In this document: piece after piece, positions 22,296 through 33,785 of the stretch
How the letters are laid out: each line of letters opens with the position of its first letter
Position numbering within the stretch: position 1 is the stretch's first letter
Assembly: GCA_014621425.1 (NCBI GenBank)
Contig: JAANBB010000048.1
Coordinates: 103,862-167,861 of the forward strand
DNA from: Cylindrodendrum hubeiense
Lineage: Eukaryota; Ascomycota; Sordariomycetes; Hypocreales; Nectriaceae
DNA: 64,000 nucleotides
Direction of reading: 5' to 3'
Made by a program: the position numbers and the translations under genes
Notes under the pieces: model-generated
Databases searched by the model: none
The model's input: the letters and a program-made list of their open reading frames with translations, nothing else
Told to the model about the DNA's origin: nothing

Positions 22296-23782
22296 ATGAA
22301 GGCTTCTTTATCTACACTGGCACTACTATTGCAGAGTGCAGCAGCCCAGCTCGCTTTTCCGGGCGCTGATGGCCTTGGTAAGAATGCTGTTGGTGGTCGC
22401 TACGGCGAAGTGTACAAAGTGACCAACCTCGAGTAAGCTAAGTCTAATCGTGTCAGTCGTGCTAAACAAGCTGACTTTGGGTGAAAAGCGACTCCGGTAC
22501 TGGTTCGTTGCGAGACGCCGTGTCGCAGTCCAACCGCATCGTCGTGTTCGACGTCGGCGGCGTTATTAACATTTCATCCCGCATCGTGGTCAAATCAAAG
22601 ATATACATCGCCGGCCAAACCGCGCCAGGAGGTGTACGTTTTACGTCCTATAATTCGAACCTCTATTGTTGTCAATGGCTGACACAGACTGCTGCAAACA
22701 GGGCATCACCATTTACGGCGACGGCTGGTCTTGGTCTGACGCCGACGACTCCATCGCGCGCTACATCCGTGTCCGCATGGGCACCGGTGGCACCTCGGGC
22801 AAGGACGCCATCACCGTCGCTTCTGGCAATCGTTTGATCTTTGACCACTTAAGTGTATCATGGGGTCGCGACGAGACCTTTTCTATCAGTGGAGACGCGT
22901 CCAATGTGACAATTCAGAACACTATCATTGCTCAGGGACTTGAGACACACTCGTGTGGTGGCTTGATGGAGACCGACGGCGGTATCAGCCTCTTTCGAAA
23001 CCTCTACATTGATAACAAGACGAGGAATCCCAAGGTCAAGGGCGTCAACGACTTCCAGAACAATGTCAGTCATGCCTTCTATACGAGGTCTGTGACAATG
23101 GTCCCACTAACCAGAACGTGTAGGTTATCTACAACTGGGGTGGCGGTGGTGGCTACATCGCTGGTGACAGCTCAGGCCAGAGCTATGCCAACATCATCAA
23201 CAACTACTTCATTTCTGGCCCTAGCACAAGCGTGACGGCTTTTACGAGAGGCAACGCCAACTTCCATGCTTGTGGGTTTATTCTTCTCCAGTAACCTAGC
23301 GCCTGTGGTACTAACATGTTGGCCCCGAAGATGTCAAGAACAACTTTTACGACTCCGACCGCGACGGTGTTCTCGACGGGTCTGCACTTTGTGAAACATC
23401 TACTTGCTATTCCAGCATAGACTTTCAGTCCACGCAATACAACTACCCCGGTCCCACAACCCTGTACACTCCCCAACAAGCCCTCGAGGTCGTGCTTACG
23501 GGCGCCGGTGCCTCGCGCTCCCGTGACAGCGTCGATACACAGCTCATCACAGAAGTTCGCTCTTACGGCACGAAGGGAGCACTCATCTCCGACGAAGACA
23601 GCGTGGGCGGGCCAGGTACCATCGCCAGTGGCACAGCACCCACTGATTCGGACGGCGACGGCATTCCAGATGCCTGGGAAACCGCGAATGGCTTGAATCC
23701 CAACGACAAAAGCGACGGGATGAAAATCGCCAGTAATGGATATTCGAACCTGGAAAACTACGTCAATTCTTTGGTATCTTGA
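22296..23782 (+). CDS. Secreted pectate lyase (PL1-like, parallel beta-helix)
   Basis: Five exons (22296-22432, 22489-22633, 22702-23064, 23124-23271, 23331-23782) join to 414 residues. A signal peptide of about 17 residues (MKASLSTLALLLQSAAA) precedes LAFPGADGLGKNAVGGRYG. Beta-helix sequence follows: SGTGSLRDAVSQ, then IAGQTAPGGGITIYGDGWSW, RYIRVRMGTGG, LIFDHLSVSWGRDETFSIS and QNNVIYNWGGGG. These are typical of extracellular pectate lyases that cleave polygalacturonate by Ca2+-dependent beta-elimination. The C-terminus carries DSDGDGIPDAWE, a thrombospondin-type-3-like calcium-binding repeat. For intron 4 I use the AAG acceptor at 23330, after a perfect TACTAAC branch site, giving NFHAYVKNNFYD. 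The gene converges on a hexose transporter, which fits pectin use. Confidence 0.92.
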
Positions 23783-24368
23783 TCTGCAGCCACCAGGCAG
23801 ACCATCATCACCTATATTTCCTGTCTATACTAGTATATCGTGAACGTATATATCTATAACTATGCATGCCGTCCATTCGTTATTATTGAGCAATTATCAA
23901 GGTCTAATCTAGCAACAGCAGCAGTCCATACCATCGGAATAACCCTAAATATCAGGGAATTGCGGTTAAGTTATGCAAGTTCATTCCCTGGCAACTCCCA
24001 ATCTTATCATTTTATGCTGCTCCTCCTCTTGGATCGACATTACTACAGCCGTCTGTTGCATGATTCATCGCCATCGCATCGCCTTAAACCTGTATAAATA
24101 ACTATGGTCTCGGACATTTAGGAAATTTCTAGCAGCCCTCGGGGCGCTCCCATAATCATTAACGTCAAGACAAATTTTCCATGGTCTCAAAGCAATGCGG
24201 AGCGGAAGTGTGGTAAGGGGACAATTTTAAAAAGGCTAAAATTCTGTAACACTCAGCTGAGGCGTAGGATAGAAGTTACATCTATAGCGCCCATAATAAA
24301 GCATGCCAGAGAAGCAACCACGAATTTCTAAGCTCTATCCTAGTCACGCGTACATATCGATTGTCTAC
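23783..24368. other. Convergent spacer, pectate lyase to hexose transporter
   Basis: AT-rich 3' sequence between two convergent genes. No coding signal is seen. Confidence 0.6.
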
Positions 24369-26174
24369 CTACTCGGCACAGCTGTCACTTTGAGCAAGCT
24401 TCTCAGACTTGCCTTCGTTTCCAATGTGATGGACATACGCCTCATCTCGCTCTTTACGAGTCTTGTAACCCGGTGGTGTCCATTTCGCGCTATTCCATGC
24501 CTTCAAGTCTGGGTGGCTGTACATCTGGTCAATGTTCTCAAGACTCAGAGTGCGGGTCTCGTAGAGGAAGAACCAAGTAATGAGAGCAGCAATAAAGTTC
24601 ATGCCAGCAAATACATAGCCGAAAGAGTATGAGATGCCGTCGTCAGCGAAAGGTGTGAGGAAACTGATTAGAACTATGTGGAAGTTAGTATTGTAATTTC
24701 AGGTTCGATTCGAGAACTCACAGTTTCCAAGCCAATTGCTGGCAGTTGCAAGAGAGGCTTGCTTGGCACGCGTACGAAGAGGGAAAAGTTCGCCAACGAC
24801 AACCCATCCTAGCGGTCCCCAGCTACTGGCGAAGGACGCAATGAATAAACAAGCTGAAACGATCATGACGACACCCACAGCTCGACTTTCTGCGGGGTCA
24901 ATCGCAGTTCCCACAGAGGCAAAGACAAGAAGCCAGCAAGTTTGCCATAGAGCGCCAAGAAAGAGAGGCCATCGACGGCCTACTCGCTCTGTCACGTAGA
25001 TGCCAGGGACAGTCATGGCCACATTTACAGCCCCCAAGATGAGCTGCACCATGATGGGGTCGTCGATGCCTGCGGATTGAAAGATGGTTGCTCCATAGTA
25101 CTAGTGCAATGTTAGCATTGCTACATAGCCGGGTGGTAGAACTTACAAAAAAGTAGTTGACTCCTGTCCACTGCTGCAAGAACTGAACAGCCATTCCAAG
25201 GAATGTGCGGTAGACAAGCTTAGGAATATCGCTGTTTGGGATAAAGCACTCGGCCCAAGTACCTTGGCCGGCTTTGTTTTCCTCATCAATCAAGGCCTTC
25301 ATTTCTTGCATGTCTTCTTCGAGGATGGCATTATCCAGGTCGTGTTTCTTTCCGCGAAGCCGGGCGAGGGATAGCCGGGCGCCCTCCCAGTCATCCCTTC
25401 CTGCAAGCCATCTGGGCGACTCAGGAACGAAAAGGATTCCGATACCAAGCGGGAGAGAGAATGCCATCTCCAGGCCAATAACGACACGCCATGAGGAGTC
25501 GGATTCTTGGATCTCTCGGACGCCATAGTTGACGATGTTCGAAATGAGGATACCCAGACTAATCATGAGTTGGTAGGACGCAACGACTGCACCTCTAATC
25601 TCCCTCGGCGATGTTTCGCTCTGGAATACAGCAACACCAACGGAAAGGCTGCCAACACCAAGTCCAGCAATAATGCGGCCAATGGTCATGTGAACCCAGG
25701 ACTCCATTGCTGTGATTTGGATGATATTTCCGATGACAAAAACAACAACAGCGATACTCATGCTCTTTCGGCGGCCAAACCAATCCGAGGTACTAGAAAC
25801 GATTAGAAACACTTTGAGGCAGATTGGCATGCACAAGGATAGTGGCTCACTATGAAGATGACAGAGCACCAACAAGACATCCAAGACTCATGAGAGAGAC
25901 CAGAAGGGATTTGATGATCGATTTCCAGTAAACGGTGCCGTCATCATGCTCTTGTCCGAACCGTTTCATAAAGTCTGAGAAGAGAAGCATGCCTGAGATT
26001 TGGCCTGTGTCGTAACCGAAGAGGAATCCTCCGATCGAGGTGATCACAGCCAACAGGAGCGCCTCGGCGCCACAGTCGGCACCATTGATCCTGATAGAGC
26101 TGTGATGAGTGAGAATTAGCCACCGTTGATATGAAAACAAGGACCGATAAGAAGGCTCACTATGTCCCTAGCAT
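24369..26174 (-). CDS. Hexose/sugar transporter (MFS, SP family)
   Basis: Five exons on the minus strand (26174-26161, 26099-25851, 25792-25147, 25100-24722, 24673-24369) join to 530 residues. Sugar-porter marks are GGFLFGYDTGQISG in TM1, DWFGRRKS after TM2, GRIIAGLGVGSLSVGVAVFQ in TM4 and SETSPREIRGAVVASYQ. Also present are PESPRWLAGR with the following Arg-rich loop, QFLQQWTGVNYFFYYGATIF in TM7, ERVGRRWPL, and VVGELFPLRTRAKQASLA. FLYETRTLSLENIDQM ends TM12. Twelve helices fit. The first exon is only 14 nt (MLGTY); the start is the least certain part, because some relatives carry a longer N-terminus and the frame stays open upstream. It probably imports a monosaccharide at the plasma membrane, and its place beside a pectate lyase suggests use of plant-derived sugars. 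Confidence 0.9.
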
Positions 26175-28127
26175 GGTTGTAGGAGCTGTCTTAATCGCAA
26201 CACTAATTGAAAAGATGTTGGAATGAAGAACTTGATTACTTGGAGGAGGACACTCGAACTCTTTATTCTACGAGAAACTGAGCAGTTTCATAAGGCCCGA
26301 TTCATCATGATTCACCGGTATTGCACAGGTGACTTTTGTTGCGTGTTCGTAGGAGCAGCTCGTCATAGAAGTCCCACAACTTATCGGGACTCGTAATGAT
26401 ACCAGACATTGGCCTACAAGGGAAAATGGCTAAATGGCTATTTCTCATTTAGCCGCTTTCGTGCACAGGCCAAAGGTAACCAGGACACGACTCCCCGTGA
26501 TTCAGGAAGCTATTAGAATGGAGCAAACATTGACCAGATATTTCGAATACTGCCGAGAACGCCGAGACGATGAACCCTGTCCTGGAATCGCCCGTTGCGG
26601 GCCCGTAGGATGTTCTGTAGAGAATCAGGCCATGGTGGATCTGTGGTTGTGGATGCAGCAGTGCCAAGGCCGCGTATTATTCCGCTTTGCCACCGGCTTG
26701 TTCCCCTAAATTATATAACGCTTTTAATCTGGGTCAAACATTGAGAAGGCTGGGGTAAATTCGGACCGTTTGAGGCATGTCCGCGATTTGCTGTCATCGA
26801 ATCCGGCTGATCCGGAATTCAATCAGTGAAGATAAAGGCACAAGCTACTGAGATTGGCAGTTGTCTATAAGTTCGAACTAGCCACCGCTCTTATGTTAAG
26901 GTTAAATCGTGAAAACCTTCTATGTCTGTATAAAAAAGACTGAAATTATTACCAGCATCGCAATAAGGTCCTCAATGTACTTACACATGTCGGCTAGCTC
27001 CTCGCCAATATCTCCTCGGGTAGCTCCGTTAATGGCTTCGCGGTCAAGGCGTTCAAAGCAACAAATGACGCCTTGCCTCATGCTTCTGTGTGATGATTGG
27101 CCTATTTGTCGAAGGGGTGATAGGGCAGGATCTGCTGCCTTGATCATCGAATTGAGACAGTGCATTTTAATATGCGTGAATAAGTTGTCGTGTGCTGGGG
27201 CATGGACTTCCTCTCGGCTTTTATCATGTCATGACACGAAACTCGTCGGCCCCACCCGGACATCCACTTTTCGTAAATCATGTCCTCATCATTGGTACTC
27301 TGGGTGGGTAACGAGCCTGTATGGGTCTTGTCATGGTTAGCGAGAGCAACATTGTGATGTAATGATCCCTCGCAGTATCGCTTCTGTTATCTCATGGCCT
27401 GCTGCTTCCTAGTTTCCAATCTCCTAAGGGAAACATCGAATTCTTGAATAGGGATGTTATTATGCTAACGCGGAACCGATTCCTTCAATCATTAGGCATG
27501 GCTATCCCGTTTCGCATGGGCAACCATACGCAACCGACCTGCGGGCTCGGGAGATTTAGTGTGAACTATTTTGAGAGAATGCTGGATGTTTCGTTCAGGA
27601 TATCATCATGATTGACATTTTCCGACCACGTGTGAACGTTTGATATTAACATAAATGCTACGACCAGGTTATCTAAAGTAAGACTATCACACCATTGTAG
27701 TGAGTAGAATATGGTATAGGGTAAAAGAATGTATTAGTTAGATTTATGTGTTATCACTAATGGCCTGATACTTCCAATCTGCCTTCTTGCATGTTCTCAT
27801 CATGGATAAAACTAATTTGAAAAGCCAGATCTCCTTTCATCCACCTATCTCATGTGATAAGACCGATCTTGGCCCTAATGCTCAGAGCCCGGCCTGTGGC
27901 GTCGGGCCCGTACCGTCACGTAGGCCGAACCGTAAGGTCTTGAGCCATCAACCGAAAGATAACTGAATCAACCTTCTTTACACATCCTCATGATACCCTC
28001 ACTTAAGTGACTGGATACCACTAGTCTCATCACTATCAACCTCTCGTTGTGTCCCTGTACATGGGACTTGAGGCTCCCAATACTGTATGTTGAATACAGT
28101 ATAGATAGAGTTTCATTTGAAGAGCTA
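26175..28127. other. Gene-poor spacer, hexose transporter to secreted protein
   Basis: The transporter promoter lies at its left end. Two stretches read like protein without an identified family: minus 26449-26667 (IHHGLILYRTSYGPATG) and minus 26920-27165 (GEELADMCKYIEDLIAML, followed by a GTAATA donor-like site). Either could be a gene remnant. I do not call a gene here. Confidence 0.45.
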
Positions 28128-28631
28128 TTACAATGCTGCCTGTAGCGCATCGATGATACTCTGGATCGCAGCAATTGCGCCTGTGGCATTGCCTGCAAGT
28201 AGAGCACCGATTGCCGCAGTCAAGCCCGCGAGGACTGCCGAAAGAACCGCGGGTAACTCAAACAAAGCGCCCAGCACCGAAAGGACGATTCCTATCAGCT
28301 GAGGAACCAATGTTGCCAGAGTAAGACCGACGGACCCACGGATAGTGGTAATCAATATTTGAAGGCGGGCGATAACGTTGCCAATATCCCGGGACTCCAG
28401 GCCCCGAGCCTCGTTCTGGACACGGCTAGCATCATCGCTGCGGGTTGCCAGAGTGGCAACATCTCCACCATTCAATTCAATGAGAGGCGATCTCTTCTTG
28501 AGATCGTCGAGGTCCCTCTGTTGGGGCAAGTTGGCATCGGAACGGGCGATGTGAGCATTGCTGACTGCTGGCGCGGCAAGCACACTGCTAAAGGCAGTGG
28601 CAAGAAAGACAAGAGCGGTCGAGAACTTCAT
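28128..28631 (-). CDS. Small secreted cysteine-free protein with hydrophobic C-terminal domain
   Basis: Single-exon 167-residue protein. Residues 1-19 (MKFSTALVFLATAFSSVLA) form a clear signal peptide ending in the AxA-like site VLA|AP. A polar middle with a dibasic KKR at about 45-47 suggests Kex2 processing. Residues about 90-167 are almost wholly Ala, Leu, Ile, Val and Gly, with few charges, in amphipathic helix-like repeats (LVPQLIGIVLSVLGALFELP, then AVLAGLTAAIGALLAG). There is no cysteine anywhere, so it is not a classical hydrophobin. A strong TATATAAA lies about 140 bases upstream on the same strand, and an AC/CT-rich leader follows. It could be a cell-surface, interface-active or host-interaction protein; no family is recognised and function is unknown. 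Confidence 0.75.
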   Translation of the reverse strand: MKFSTALVFLATAFSSVLAAPAVSNAHIARSDANLPQQRDLDDLKKRSPLIELNGGDVATLATRSDDASRVQNEARGLESRDIGNVIARLQILITTIRGSVGLTLATLVPQLIGIVLSVLGALFELPAVLSAVLAGLTAAIGALLAGNATGAIAAIQSIIDALQAAL

Positions 28632-31600
28632 TCTTGCGGGGAGAGAGGTTGTAGTTGAAAGATTAAGATAATCGTGATAGTAGAGAGATTTGCGAGTTGT
28701 TGGTAGTTGTAAAAGACTTGGTTGTAAAGGTGAGTGAAGAATTAAAATGAAGCGAGTCCTATCGGCTTTATATAGGACGGTCTGGTACTATATCACTGGG
28801 CCTTGATAAAACTCCTGCTAAAATCGGATTTGTGACAAGCCATACATATCCAACCTGTTGAGCGTATGGAATCTTGAATCATATCTTACGAAAGGCCGAC
28901 AGGCAGAGTGTCTCATGTCTCAGTAGAAGCGGAATGAAATACATCATCTACCAGTGAGATCCCAACACAAGCGAAACCAATAAAGCCACCATCATCTCAC
29001 CTGACCAGTTCAGTCAGCTGATATTTGCATGAGAGTCTAGGATCCGTGGCTTGAGGGGGGTACATTGGAAACCCTAAATAAAGTGACAACAACGATAATA
29101 TGATCTGTGCCGCGGCCTGGTCTCTTGAATACAGTGACATAAGGTATCATTCTCGGAGATAATTTAGCTAGTAGGTGATGGCTTAGAAGTAGGTACTGCT
29201 AAAGGAATCAAAATTGTTTGTGTAAGCTCTAATTTATTATTCATTTCCTATTGCAGTATTGGTTTTCCTCATATTATAATTAGCCATATACTGATCAGAA
29301 TTAGACACCGTCGTCTACATTGAGGCTGATAGGACCCATATATTTTACTACATGAATGTTCAGCTCGAAAATGGGTAACCGGTCATATATTTGCCTATGC
29401 TGCGGCATTTAACTCATTGGGAGCAAAGTCGCTCATTAAGTGTCTCAAATTCGCGGGAGCAATGTTCTCTAGCACAGAATAACACCTCTAACAATTAGCA
29501 AAGGGTCGGGCGGCTTACTCTATCTAGCTACGAGACGTATCACCGAGGAGGAAACGATTAACAAATGGGGCTTCGTGCATGGTATGAGACATAGCTACAA
29601 AAGCTAAATTAAACTAATAATAGGAGTTTTATCGTGCATTGTTTGTTGTCATTGGGCATTTATCCAAATATCTTCCTCCACCCAGCCACACCACCAGTGC
29701 TTGGCACAATCCTCAGCAAGATTGGGCCGCTGTGCAAACCTCGCGAACACCATGTGGTTCCAGAGGGGAAGGAGGCAATCACTTGATTCACCAGCAGCAC
29801 CGGATACATGCGACTAAAGTCACATGTGGATTTCTCAGTCTGTTAATGTAAACCTAAGCAGATCAAATACCAAACCGTTATAGTTGCAGATCAATGTCCA
29901 GCATTGAGCTTCGAGTATTAAGGCTAGTGCTGTCAGCTGAATCGAATGAATAAGAGATTATTTATCGCACTGGCGTCAAGATAGGCCACGGTTTAGTGCT
30001 ATCATAAGTACAAATGCATCTGACAGTATTGTACGATGAGCATAGGTAGAAACCATTAGTAACTGTTTGCAGTCAAGCATTGCATACCCCGATTGACTGC
30101 TAGGCTTGCAACCCTCTAGAAATCAGGTGTGAACGCACAGCCGCATTTATGCAACGCCTTCATTTCTTTTATGACCAATCTGCAAGTTTGACCTCAGCTC
30201 CTCTAGCCGGCTCGTTCGTCTGGAGCGGCTGACAACCCTCCTCAGCAAGCAAATATAATACTAGGCGTAAGCGGATCACGGCAGATCCGAGCGAGAAGTC
30301 ACGGTAGAGGGTAGAGTCAAGCATCAAGGTGATAGGAGTTAGTTTGATGGGAAATGTGAAAAGAGACAAGAGGGATAAGAATGGCGTTAATCTATCAGTG
30401 GAGCGTGGCAAATCCATGCTGCAGATACCAGCGTTTTAGGATGTGGCGCCTTTGTTCCGTGTAACTAAGGCTGAGACTGTTGATTCCGTGCCCACTAGCG
30501 CTTGTCTCATCATAGGGTAGAGGGATGGACCACGGGACTCGTTTGAACAGCCAACAGCCAATCGGGTATGGGAACGTTAAAGTCTCAGATTTACAAATAC
30601 CATGTGCTGTATGTTCAGTGTCTCGTGATACTCACTATGCTTAAAACACCCCAGTGGGATAAATAGTCATCGAAATGAGAGCGAGCAATTGAAAGCTGCA
30701 AGAGAAAAGCTCCAATACAGTGTCACTGAGTCAAGTCTACATGAAATTGAGCTTGCGCGTACCTATTGATTCGTATATAATAGGATAATCAGTCAAAAAG
30801 AGAATTATATATTTGCGAGCCATCGGTACCGGTAGGTTGTCACATATCCTTTGTGCATAAAGCCATGAAGGTCAGCTAAGGCCGTTGCAACCCACACCCA
30901 TGGGCAAATTTCAATAGGCCCGCTGCCGCTGACCACTGACCACTGACCACTATGTCGCGGTTCCGATTCCGCAGAGTATTTGTTGGAAAGTAAAAGTGCA
31001 AGATTGGGTTTTCAGCCCACACGTCATCCTGCATCTTGGATTCGACGGAAGTCGAATGCGAACTTACATTCAGCCGCAAAAACACTAAACGCAAGTCTGC
31101 ACCACACCGCCTCTTCGTGTCTTTTCAAACCCAACAGTGTTGAAGCAGGACATTCAGGATGTGAACAAGCCTCCATCATCAGCTACAAGGACGCTGTGAC
31201 CAAGTCAGATTGAGGCTGAGACAAAGTTAGCGTTTTGTCCCGACACTCATCGGAGTAATACTCCCATGACTCGAATTTTCGGGCTGCGCGATGAATGAGA
31301 GGCGGGGGTGGCTTATTGCGTCACGTTCATAGGCCTATTGCAATAGAGATTGCTTTCAACAGATTGAGCATTATGCATAGAGAGAGACACGGCTACAAAC
31401 CCCAGTTAAGCCAATGAATAGACACAACAAATTGTGATGATTCATAAAATGACAATGCAGCTTACTTGGTCTTCGTACTGGTCACACTACCAATAGAGTA
31501 TACGCTGGATTAGCCGAATTTGCCGTGCTGACACTGAGTCTACTTAGCTTAAGCACTATTTGGGGTTCACAGGGTGTGAGTGTTGGCCTTTTGTTGTCAT

Positions 31601-32960
31601 ACATGCATCATCTGCTTTGCTCCTCTGGTGTCTCAAAAGGGCAATGGCATCCATCAAACTATACCTATGACAATTGCAACGATGTCAGCCGATAACACAG
31701 ATATCGTGAATGTAGTGGTTGCGAATTCTGTGGTGGCAAACATACCTGTCCCGTAGTCTAGGAGGCAATTGCGACATAGGCGTTCAAGGCTGCACGTAGC
31801 GTCCAGGGCCGTATATAACTGTAGGAGGCAGTTTAATACCGAAATAAATGTCGAGCGAAAACTTTATTATTGAGATTGCATCTATATTCCTATTATAACT
31901 TATTATGCTACGTCGACGCTAGAACAGTCTCGAAATCACCGGCGACGGTAGAACGTCAGAACAGATATTAGCATCATAGATACAGAGCATGTTTCGTCTC
32001 AAGAATTTGAGTTGGTGGCGGGGAATGTGCAGATGTGAATGAAAACAATTTCTATGCCGATACTAGGGAGCTTGGACAAGAGGACATGCCTTTTGGTGAC
32101 ATTGTAATGATCCCTGGAAAGTGATGATGCCGGTACAATCAATTTCGACCCAACCTATTATGACAAGGAATTAGCCCACTGCACTGAATTTCATGAGCCT
32201 TGGTAAACGGCACACATTTAAGTAGCCCAGATTTGACAGTCATTCTTGAAGGCATCGCGTGGTGCAAGCTCATCACCGTCTCTCTGCTGGATGAATGTGA
32301 ATGGCTGGTGCGCATATGGCAAAGCCGCTACGCCTTAGGGGCGGTGCAGAGAGCGTTAGCGGACCCATGTCCATGTCGCAGCACCGCAGTAGACCCATGT
32401 CCACGTCGCAGGATCCCCTTTTCCACCCCAAATATAAGGCAACAAGGAGCATCAGTGATCCACATCGAGGCGCTTTTCTCCACCTCCACCAAGACACATG
32501 TTACACACTAACGAGTGTCCGTATACCGTATATCCTTTCGTGTAGCCTTGACGTTGCCAATGCCCTCCTCGTCACCCCACGTAAAAGACCAAGTTGCCGT
32601 CCATCCTTTATCCCATGGTTTATTTGCCCCAATTCATTACCCATCATTTTCCATTGTGCGGGATATAGTGCATACCAGACCGATGTCATGAGTAGCCCTT
32701 CTTAGCATCCTGCCTGCCAAGCCCAGGGCTGATGAGTTGGCACAGCCTCTCTCGCACCACATATTTGCTGCGCCACCGATTTGTGTGCACTGACTAATTT
32801 GATTAGAGGTGCACTAGTCGTGTTTCTCCCTGCCCATACTTCACATCAAAAAGTTACTTAACAACTACAAGACCCCACCAAAGTTGCAACTCCTTTTAAA
32901 TCCTCTATGCACAATACCCGACGTCTGGTTTGAACTTGGCCTTCTAGCCACCTTTCGAAA
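28632..32960. other. 4.3-kb gene-poor region
   Basis: Apart from the TATA box above, I see no supported gene. Only short frames occur. Near 32030-32125 (+) a protein-like stretch reads CADVNENNFYADTRELG then EDMPFGDIVMIPGK before a stop. A second, one frame away, reads INFDPTYYDKELAH at about 32139-32180. These may be pieces of one decayed gene. The last 500 bases form the leader or promoter of the gene at 32961. Confidence 0.45.
28767..28774 (-). promoter_or_regulatory. TATA box of the small secreted protein gene
   Basis: On the minus strand this reads TATATAAA in a GC-richer context (CCGTCC...GCCG), about 136-143 bases before the start codon at 28631. That spacing and match suggest a highly inducible, TATA-driven promoter. 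Confidence 0.6.
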
Positions 32961-33785
32961 ATGGAGACAAACGCCGCAACCGGCTCGGATATCAAACTCC
33001 AAACACCTCCACCGCCACCACCACCGCCAGCTTATGAAACTGCTGCCACTGAGAATCAAAGCCAAAGACTTCAGCCTGAAGAGCTACCGACCTTGGTTCT
33101 CGATGGAACGTCGATATACTCTCGGTTACATCCAGACCGCCCTCTTTACGAAATCAACAGCCCGCCATGCGAAGCATTGTCACCCAAGTACAGCATTGAA
33201 AAGATTCGCCACAAAGCCTCACTAGCAAACGGCTCTGTCAGAATACGGTCGCGTAAAGATCACATCTACACCATCAATTCCGACTACGTTAGCCTGGCAC
33301 TGCGAAGTGTCCAAATTTTCGGACATGCAGACTCAAAAAGTGTTTTTAAGGAGGTGCATATGTCTCAAGGCCTCAGCCCTTCTTCATTCAAGGTTGACGG
33401 ACATTTTCAAATAAAACGATCAACCAAAAATCGATTGCAACATGGCAGTGAGATTTGTTGGATGGATCTCAACGACCAACTAATTGCGGTTGAGACGATA
33501 GTGGAGCGGGATGCAGAACAGAATATTCAAGAACCACCCCGCCTTGAGATAAAGACGAAGCTAGATGAGAAGGTTCTTGATCTCTTAGTGACGTGTTGGT
33601 GTGCACGGTTGTGGAAAAATGCCGAGAAAGAATTGACAGAACCACTATCATGGGAGTCAAGTAAGTTGTGCGATGCGTCGATAGTTTCATTTGCCTCCGG
33701 CTGACTTACCATAATCACAGTTAAAAAGACTGTTGGCAGGTACTCATGGAAACCGACCATTTGGGGTACTTACCGAAGAGCCTAG
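32961..33785 (+). CDS. Conserved-looking hypothetical protein with Pro-rich N-terminus
   Basis: Two exons (32961-33660 and 33721-33785; 60-base intron with GTAAGT donor, CTGAC branch site and CACAG acceptor) join to 254 residues. The N-terminus carries eight consecutive prolines followed by AYETAA, like WW/SH3-ligand regions. The rest is a soluble domain with TLVLDGTSIYSRLHPDRPLYE, a HIYTINSDYVSLALRSVQIF segment and a hydrophilic middle, then LDLLVTCWCARLWKNAEKE near the end. This layout resembles uncharacterised Sordariomycete proteins of similar length, but I cannot name a family. No signal peptide or TM helix is evident. The clean intron and in-frame closure make it a probable gene. Function unknown. 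Confidence 0.65.
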
